From: Mycobacteriaceae bacterium
GTDB lineage: Bacteria > Actinomycetota > Actinomycetes > Mycobacteriales > Mycobacteriaceae
Assembly: GCA_019749805.1 (NCBI GenBank)
Contig: JAIEPH010000033.1
Location: 62,001-126,000 of the forward strand
Direction of reading: 5' to 3'
DNA length: 64,000 bases
Position numbers and translations under genes: made by a program
Part shown: in pieces, positions 58,385 to 64,000 of the stretch
How the letters are laid out: each line of letters begins with the position of its first letter
How positions within the stretch are numbered: the first letter of the stretch is position 1
Notes under the pieces: generated by a model
What the model saw: the letters and a program-made list of their open reading frames with translations, nothing else
Databases searched by the model: none
What the model was told of the DNA's origin: nothing

Positions 58385-60529
58385 ATGTCCGTGCCCACCG
58401 TCGATTCCACTGTGCCCGCACAGCCGAAACAGAACGCGTCCAAGCGGGTTCAGGGTGGGTTGCTCGACCCGAGGATGCTGTGGAAGTCGATGCCCGACGC
58501 GCTGCGCAAGCTCGACCCGCGCACCCTGTGGCGCAATCCCGTCATGTTCATCGTCGAGATCGGCGCCGTCTGGAGCACGGTGCTCGCCGTGATGGAGCCG
58601 TCCTGGTTCGCGTGGTTGATCGTGGTCTGGCTCTGGCTCACCGTGATTTTCGCCAATTTCGCCGAGGCCGTCGCCGAAGGACGCGGCAAGGCTCAGGCCG
58701 AGTCGCTGCGTAAGACCAAGACGGCCACGATGGCTCGGCGCCTCGTCGGCTGGGCACCGGGTACACCCGGCCGAGAGGAAGGGGTCGCCGCACCGCTGCT
58801 GCAGCAGGGCGACATCGTGGTGGTCGAAGCCGGCCAGCCCATCCCTGGCGACGGCGACGTCGTCGAAGGCATTGCCTCGGTCGACGAATCGGCGATCACC
58901 GGTGAATCCGCACCCGTCATTCGCGAGTCGGGCGGCGACCGCTCGGCCGTCACGGGCGGTACCACCGTGCTGTCGGACCGCATCGTCGTGAAGATCACGC
59001 AGAAGCAGGGTGAGAGCTTCATCGACCGCATGATCGCGCTCGTCGAGGGTGCCAACCGGCAGAAGACGCCCAACGAGATCGCGCTCAACATCCTGCTGGC
59101 CTCGCTAACGATCATCTTCGTGTTCGCCGTCGCGACCTTGCAACCACTGGCAATCTTCTCGAAGGCCAACAATCCGGGAGTCGAGGACTCGTTGGCGCTC
59201 AACGGCAACGGCGTCAGCGGCATCGTGATGGTGGCGCTGCTGGTGTGTCTCATCCCCACCACCATCGGCGCCTTGTTGTCGGCGATCGGCATCGCCGGAA
59301 TGGACCGCCTGGTGCAGCGCAATGTGCTCGCCATGTCCGGACGCGCCGTGGAGGCGGCCGGTGACGTCAACACCCTGCTGCTCGACAAGACCGGGACCAT
59401 CACGCTGGGCAACCGGCAGGCCGCGGCCTTCGTGCCGCTCGCGGGCGTCACCCCCGAGATGCTTGCCGACGCGGCGCAGCTGTCCAGCCTCGCCGACGAG
59501 ACGCCGGAAGGCCGCTCGATCGTCGTGTTCGCCAAGCGGGAGTACGGTCTGCGGGCACGCACCGCCGGGGAACTCGACACCGCGCACTGGATCGAATTCA
59601 GCGCCACCACACGGATGTCCGGTGTCGACCTGACGGACCACAAGCTCCGTAAGGGCGCGGCGAGCACGGTCGCCGAATGGGTGCGCTCCGAAGGCGGCAC
59701 CGTGCCGACCCAGCTCGGCGACATCGTCGACGGTGTCTCCGCCGACGGCGGTACGCCGCTGGTCGTCGGACAAGTGCAGGATGGTAAAGCCGAGGTACTC
59801 GGTGTCATCCACCTCAAGGACGTCGTCAAGCACGGCATGCGAGAACGCTTCGACGAGATGCGCCGCATGGGCATCCGCACCGTGATGATAACCGGCGACA
59901 ACCCGTTGACCGCCAAGGCCATTGCCGACGAGGCTGGTGTCGACGACTTCCTCGCCGAGGCCACGCCGGAAGACAAGATGGCGCTGATCAAGAAGGAGCA
60001 GGCCGGCGGCAAGCTCGTCGCGATGACCGGTGACGGCACCAACGACGCACCCGCGCTCGCGCAGGCCGACGTCGGCGTCGCGATGAACACCGGCACGTCG
60101 GCGGCCAAAGAGGCCGGCAACATGGTCGACCTTGATTCCGACCCGACCAAACTCATCGAGATCGTCGAGATCGGTAAGCAGCTGCTCATCACGCGCGGAG
60201 CACTGACCACGTTCTCGATTGCCAACGACATCGCCAAGTACTTCGCGATCATCCCCGCGCTGTTCGTGGCGCTGTTCCCGGGCCTGGATCTGCTGAACAT
60301 CATGCGGCTGCACAGCCCGCAGTCGGCGATCCTGTCGGCGGTGATCTTCAACGCCTTGGTCATCGTCGGGCTGATCCCGTTGTCGCTGCGCGGCGTTCGG
60401 TACACGCCGGCCAGCGCATCGAAGTTGTTGAGCCGAAACCTCTATATCTATGGACTCGGAGGAATCATCGCGCCGTTCATCGGTATCAAGCTGATCGACC
60501 TCGTCGTACAACTCTTCCCAGGGATGTGA
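58385..60529 (+). CDS. kdpB: K+-transporting P-type ATPase subunit KdpB
   Basis: This 714-residue P-type ATPase has phosphorylation Asp in [17 protein letters not shown] in the actuator domain ([16 protein letters not shown]), the [14 protein letters not shown] hinge and [12 protein letters not shown]. The short C-terminal span set is typical of class I KdpB. It hydrolyses ATP to drive K+ uptake. ATG at 58385 is chosen; a frame start at 58364 lies inside kdpA. Confidence 0.96.
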   Translation: MSVPTVDSTVPAQPKQNASKRVQGGLLDPRMLWKSMPDALRKLDPRTLWRNPVMFIVEIGAVWSTVLAVMEPSWFAWLIVVWLWLTVIFANFAEAVAEGRGKAQAESLRKTKTATMARRLVGWAPGTPGREEGVAAPLLQQGDIVVVEAGQPIPGDGDVVEGIASVDESAITGESAPVIRESGGDRSAVTGGTTVLSDRIVVKITQKQGESFIDRMIALVEGANRQKTPNEIALNILLASLTIIFVFAVATLQPLAIFSKANNPGVEDSLALNGNGVSGIVMVALLVCLIPTTIGALLSAIGIAGMDRLVQRNVLAMSGRAVEAAGDVNTLLLDKTGTITLGNRQAAAFVPLAGVTPEMLADAAQLSSLADETPEGRSIVVFAKREYGLRARTAGELDTAHWIEFSATTRMSGVDLTDHKLRKGAASTVAEWVRSEGGTVPTQLGDIVDGVSADGGTPLVVGQVQDGKAEVLGVIHLKDVVKHGMRERFDEMRRMGIRTVMITGDNPLTAKAIADEAGVDDFLAEATPEDKMALIKKEQAGGKLVAMTGDGTNDAPALAQADVGVAMNTGTSAAKEAGNMVDLDSDPTKLIEIVEIGKQLLITRGALTTFSIANDIAKYFAIIPALFVALFPGLDLLNIMRLHSPQSAILSAVIFNALVIVGLIPLSLRGVRYTPASASKLLSRNLYIYGLGGIIAPFIGIKLIDLVVQLFPGM

Positions 60530-60530
60530 C

Positions 60531-61406
60531 ATGAATCTTTCCAATCTCGGTCGCCAGCACTGGGCGGCGTTACGCGCGCTGATGGTGCTCACCGTCATCC
60601 TCGGCATCGTCTATCCGGTATTCATCTGGCTCGTGGCGCAGCTTCCCGGCCTGAACGACCAGGCCGACGGGTCGCTGATCGACGTCGACGGAAACCTGTT
60701 GGGCAGCAGCCTGATCGGCCAGTCCTTCACCGATGCCGACGGCAACGTGCTACCGCAGTACTTCCAGAGTCGGCCGTCGGCGGCAAGCGACGGGTATGAC
60801 CCAATGGCCACCAGCGCAAGCAACCTCGGTCCGGAGAGCATCGTCGATTCACCCGACAAGCCGAGCCTGCTCACCTTGGTCTGCGAACGCAGCGCCACCG
60901 TCGGTAGGATCGAGGGTGTCGACGGCAGACGGCCGTTCTGCACCGGCGACGGTGTTGGGGCAGTGCTGTCGGTGATCGGCCCGCGCGATGCGCAGGGCAA
61001 GGTCGTGAAGCCGACCCGGGTGGTCAGCGTCAACGAACCGTGTGCGACCACGCAGACGCCGTTCCTCGACACCTACGAAGGTGTGCGCGTCGAGTGCGCG
61101 ACGCCCGATGAGGATTACGGCCTCGGCCAGCTCGTGCCGATCCGCGGCAGCGCGCCCGCCAATCCCGTCGTGCCCGCCGACGCGGTGACCGCAAGCGGAA
61201 GCGGTCTCGACCCCCACATCTCGATTCCGTACGCCGACCTTCAGGTGAGCCGGGTCGCCACGGCGCGCGGTATCAATCCCGAACGGGTTCGCGACGTGCT
61301 GGCCGCGCACACCGACGGCAGGTTCCTCGGGTTCTTCGGCGAGCCCACCGTCAACGTGCTGCTGCTCAACCTGTCCCTCGACCAGAATTATCCGACAAAA
61401 AGCTGA
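60531..61406 (+). CDS. kdpC: K+-transporting ATPase subunit KdpC, enlarged
   Basis: This 291-residue protein has an N-terminal span (about 15-38), the RPSAASDGYDPMATSASNLGP block and a C-terminal core (TASGSGLDPHIS, RVATARGINP, TDGRFLGFFGEPTVNVLLLNLSLDQ). KdpC is usually about 190 residues; here about 110 residues are inserted between residues 101 and 212, with four Cys (118, 137, 171, 189). The enlarged form resembles streptomycete KdpC in memory and differs from the short M. tuberculosis protein. Confidence 0.88.
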   Translation: MNLSNLGRQHWAALRALMVLTVILGIVYPVFIWLVAQLPGLNDQADGSLIDVDGNLLGSSLIGQSFTDADGNVLPQYFQSRPSAASDGYDPMATSASNLGPESIVDSPDKPSLLTLVCERSATVGRIEGVDGRRPFCTGDGVGAVLSVIGPRDAQGKVVKPTRVVSVNEPCATTQTPFLDTYEGVRVECATPDEDYGLGQLVPIRGSAPANPVVPADAVTASGSGLDPHISIPYADLQVSRVATARGINPERVRDVLAAHTDGRFLGFFGEPTVNVLLLNLSLDQNYPTKS

Positions 61407-61414
61407 CGTGACCG

Positions 61415-63952
61415 GTGGATGATGGGGTGGTGACCGACCGGCCGAGCTCCCAGAAAAAGCGCGGCGAGCTGCGCATTTATCTGGGTGCCGCGCCCGGTGT
61501 CGGGAAGACCTTCGCGATGCTCGGCGAGGCGCATCGACGGCTGGAGCGCGGCACCGACGTCGTCGCCGCGGTGGTGGAGACGCACGGCCGCAAGAAGACC
61601 GCCGACCTGATAGAGGGCATCGAGACCGTCGCGCCGAAGCTCATCAACTACCGCGGCAAGCAGTTCGCCGAACTCGACGTCGAGGCGGTGCTGCGGCGCG
61701 CACCGCAGGTCGTCCTCGTCGACGAGCTGGCGCACACCAACACCCCGGGCAGTAGGAATGCCAAGCGGTGGCAGGACGTCGAGGAGCTGCTCGAGGCGGG
61801 CATCACCGTCATCTCCACGGTCAACGTTCAGCACCTCGAGAGCCTCAACGACGTCGTCACCCAGATCACCGGCATCGAGCAGCAGGAAAAGGTGCCCGAC
61901 GAGATCGTGCGCGCCGCCGACCAGATCGAGCTCGTCGACATCACACCGGAGGCTTTGCGGCGCAGGCTCGCTCATGGCAATGTGTACGCACCCGAACGGG
62001 TGGACGCGGCGCTGTCCAATTACTTCCGCAGAGGCAACCTGACAGCGCTGCGCGAACTCGCCCTGCTCTGGCTCGCCGACCAGGTCGACGCCGCGCTGGA
62101 GAAGTACCGCGAAGAGAACCAGATCACCGCGACCTGGGAGGCCCGCGAACGCGTCGTCGTCGCGGTCACCGGAGGTGCGGAGTCGGAAACGCTGGTGCGC
62201 AGAGCATCTCGCATCGCCTCGAAGTCCAGCGCCGAGCTGATGATCGTGCACGTGGCCCGCGGCGACGGGCTGTCCGGTGTCTCGGCATCACAGATGGGCA
62301 CCGTGCGGGAGCTGGCGGCCAGCCTCGGTGCGACCCTGCACACCGTCGTCGGCGACGACGTGCCCAGTGCGCTATTGGATTTCGCCCGTGACGAGAACGC
62401 GACACAGCTGGTCCTCGGCACGTCGAGGCGGTCTCGCTGGGCCCGGATGTTCGACGAGGGTATCGGCGCGAGCGTGGTGCAGCAGTCAGGCCCCATCGAT
62501 GTCCATATGGTCACCCACCCCGAAGCACGTAAGGAGTCGTTGTGGTCGCGAATCTCACCGCGCCAGCGCCACCTCACGTCGTGGCCCGCAGCTGTCGTGG
62601 TTCCGTCCGCAGTCTGTGCGCTACTGGTCTTCCTGCTCGACCCATTCCTGGGCGTGGGCGGCGAGAGTGCGCTGTTCTTCATCGGTGTTCTCGTCGTAGC
62701 CCTTCTCGGCGGCGTCGCACCCGCAGCGCTGTCAGCCGTGCTTTCCGGCGTGCTGCTCAACTACTTCCTGATCGAACCCCGCCACACATTCACGATCGCT
62801 GAACCTGACAACGCGATCACCATCGTGGTCCTGCTGTTCGTCGCCGTTGCTGTTGCTGCACTGGTCGACAATGCCGCCAAGCGCACTCGTGAGGCTCGCC
62901 AAGCGTCCCAGGAGGCCGAACTGCTGGCGTTGTTCTCGGGCTCGGTGCTGCGCGGCGCCGATCTCGACACGCTGCTGGAGCGAGTCCGTGAGACGTATTC
63001 GCAACGGGCCGTGAGCTTGCTGCGCGCGAACGAGGGAATCGTCGCTTGTGTCGGCGACGACCCGTGTGTGGACGTCGATTCGGCGGACACCGCAATCGAA
63101 GTCGGTGACGACGAATTCTGGATGTTGACGGCCGGACGCAAGCTGGCCGCCCGCGATCGCCGGGTGCTCACCGCCGTGGCGATGCAAGCGGCGGGGTTGG
63201 TGCGGCAGCGCGAACTCAGTGAGGAAGCCGGTAAAGCCGAAGCCATCGCGAGGGCCGACGAACTGCGGCGCTCACTGTTGTCCGCCGTCAGTCACGACCT
63301 GCGCACTCCCCTGGCCGCGGCCAAGGCCGCCGTGTCGAGTCTGCGCAGCGACGACGTCGACTTCTCCGCCGAGGACACCGCCGAACTGCTGGCAACCATC
63401 GAGGAGTCGATCGATCAGCTGACCGCGCTGGTCGGCAATCTGCTGGACTCGTCGCGACTGGCCGCCGGTGTGCTGAAGCCCGAACTGGGCCCGGTGTATC
63501 TGGAGGAGACCGTGCAGCGGGCGATTCTCGGAATCCGCAAGGGAAACACGGGTTTCCGGCGCCGCGGCCTGGACCGGGTCAAGGTCGACGTCGCCAGCAG
63601 CGGAGCGGGTGCGGTGGTCATGGCCGACGCCGGCCTGCTGGAGCGGGTGCTGGCCAACTTGATCGATAACGCGCTGCGGTACGCCCCGGACAGCCCGGTG
63701 CGCGTGACCGCGGGGCAGGTCGGCGACCGGGTGCTTATCGCCGTCGTCGACGAAGGTCCCGGCATCCCACGCGGCACCGAGGAGCAGCTGTTCGCCCCGT
63801 TCCAGCGCCTCGGCGACCACGACACCAGCATCGGTGTCGGCCTCGGCCTTTCAGTCGCCCGCGGCTTCGTAGAGGCCATGGGTGGCACGATCTCGGCAAC
63901 CGACACCCCCGGCGGTGGGCTCACGGTCGAAATCGATTTGGCGGCGGTATGA
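61415..63952 (+). CDS. kdpD: osmosensitive K+ sensor kinase KdpD
   Basis: This kinase of about 845 residues has an N-terminal KdpD domain with Walker A GAAPGVGKTFAML and Walker B VLVDELAHTN, a universal-stress-like domain (about 245-370), four membrane spans (about 390-495), a dimerisation helix with phospho-His in SAVSHDLRTPLAAAK and an HATPase domain (LIDNALRYAP, DEGPGIP, GLGLSVARG). It senses K+ limitation. GTG at 61415 or later GTGs (61427, 61430) may be the true start. The stop overlaps the kdpE ATG by 4 bp. Confidence 0.94.
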   Translation: MDDGVVTDRPSSQKKRGELRIYLGAAPGVGKTFAMLGEAHRRLERGTDVVAAVVETHGRKKTADLIEGIETVAPKLINYRGKQFAELDVEAVLRRAPQVVLVDELAHTNTPGSRNAKRWQDVEELLEAGITVISTVNVQHLESLNDVVTQITGIEQQEKVPDEIVRAADQIELVDITPEALRRRLAHGNVYAPERVDAALSNYFRRGNLTALRELALLWLADQVDAALEKYREENQITATWEARERVVVAVTGGAESETLVRRASRIASKSSAELMIVHVARGDGLSGVSASQMGTVRELAASLGATLHTVVGDDVPSALLDFARDENATQLVLGTSRRSRWARMFDEGIGASVVQQSGPIDVHMVTHPEARKESLWSRISPRQRHLTSWPAAVVVPSAVCALLVFLLDPFLGVGGESALFFIGVLVVALLGGVAPAALSAVLSGVLLNYFLIEPRHTFTIAEPDNAITIVVLLFVAVAVAALVDNAAKRTREARQASQEAELLALFSGSVLRGADLDTLLERVRETYSQRAVSLLRANEGIVACVGDDPCVDVDSADTAIEVGDDEFWMLTAGRKLAARDRRVLTAVAMQAAGLVRQRELSEEAGKAEAIARADELRRSLLSAVSHDLRTPLAAAKAAVSSLRSDDVDFSAEDTAELLATIEESIDQLTALVGNLLDSSRLAAGVLKPELGPVYLEETVQRAILGIRKGNTGFRRRGLDRVKVDVASSGAGAVVMADAGLLERVLANLIDNALRYAPDSPVRVTAGQVGDRVLIAVVDEGPGIPRGTEEQLFAPFQRLGDHDTSIGVGLGLSVARGFVEAMGGTISATDTPGGGLTVEIDLAAV

Positions 63953-64000
63953 CGACGAAAACCCGGGTCCTCGTCATCGACGATGAACCGCAGATCCTAC
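63949..64000 (+). CDS. kdpE: response regulator KdpE, 5' end only
   Basis: The ATG overlaps the kdpD stop (ATGA). The first 17 codons read MTTKTRVLVIDDEPQIL, the beta-1 strand and acidic pocket of a receiver domain. The remainder lies outside the window. Position after kdpD identifies it as KdpE. Confidence 0.88.
   Translation, partial: MTTKTRVLVIDDEPQIL

Noticed and set aside
56605..58443. A 612-codon open frame opposite kdpA
   Set aside because: Composition is dominated by Arg, Gln, Asp and His and it mirrors kdpA codons; no domain recognised.
58693..60405. A 570-codon open frame opposite kdpB
   Set aside because: Ser/Arg-rich antisense shadow of kdpB with no recognisable fold.
1..64000. 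CRISPR arrays, insertion sequences, rRNA genes
   Set aside because: No regularly spaced 25-40-bp repeats, no transposase-like protein and no rRNA-like sequence were seen by eye; the one nuclease (HNH) does not resemble a transposase.

Overview
The window reads as chromosome of a mycobacterium, most likely a fast-growing Mycolicibacterium. GC is high, GTG/TTG starts and 4-bp ATGA/GTGA overlaps are common, and there are mycobacteria-specific families: Mca, LpqV, LpqL, EmbR/PknH, DUF732, cutinase, a KshA-like Rieske oxygenase and many small secreted proteins. From 1 to about 24.6 kb the order (DUF255 thioredoxin protein, small membrane protein, mca, DUF4307, greA, metB, Pro-rich membrane proteins, cbs, lipU, SGNH hydrolase, fadA, Bax-inhibitor protein, echA9, echA8, Abhydrolase_9, rhodanese, cysteine dioxygenase, lpqV, two patatins, DHDPR-like protein) matches, in inverted orientation and from memory, the M. 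tuberculosis block Rv1084 to Rv1059. No computed comparison was possible.

Region by region. 1-10 kb: thiol and sulfur metabolism (mycothiol amidase Mca, cystathionine gamma-synthase, cystathionine beta-synthase) with a cluster of three proline-rich membrane proteins. 10-18 kb: an esterase, an SGNH hydrolase, a thiolase and two crotonase-fold enzymes. 18-24.6 kb: cysteine dioxygenase plus rhodanese preceded by a 15-codon Cys-rich leader ORF, two convergent patatins, an ADH-SDR pair, and a Rossmann dehydrogenase behind a KstR-type operator. 24.7-27.7 kb: the embR-pknH signalling pair. 27.7-36 kb: small secreted proteins, an Ltp1-like thiolase, and a dctA / hydrolase / CitA-CitB type two-component locus sharing a divergent control region with a CRP-like site. 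36-49.5 kb: an RsbW/STAS pair, deaminase, ClC antiporter, serine hydrolase, a TetR + KshA-like Rieske oxygenase locus, Ddn-like protein, cutinase, acyltransferase, LpqL and an acyl-CoA synthetase. 49.7-54 kb: a membrane GGDEF-EAL protein and a P450-TetR operon. 54-56.4 kb: an accessory-looking patch with an HNH nuclease carrying an integrase-like N-terminal domain, an adjoining unusual tRNA with anticodon UAA, a small secreted protein and a zinc-ribbon protein. 56.5-64 kb: kdpF-A-B-C-D-E high-affinity K+ uptake on one strand, kdpE running off the end.

The most interesting unexplained signals are (i) the Cys-rich leader ORF before cysteine dioxygenase, (ii) the HNH gene abutting a short-variable-arm tRNA-UAA, (iii) a recurring CAAGAA direct repeat with 11-bp period at three intergenic sites, (iv) the compound control region between dctA and the hydrolase-kinase-regulator operon, (v) two direct repeats 32 bp apart upstream of kdpF together with an enlarged Cys-containing KdpC. 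No CRISPR array, rRNA, insertion sequence or complete prophage was seen. All assignments rest on reading the sequence and remembered family motifs; no database search was run.
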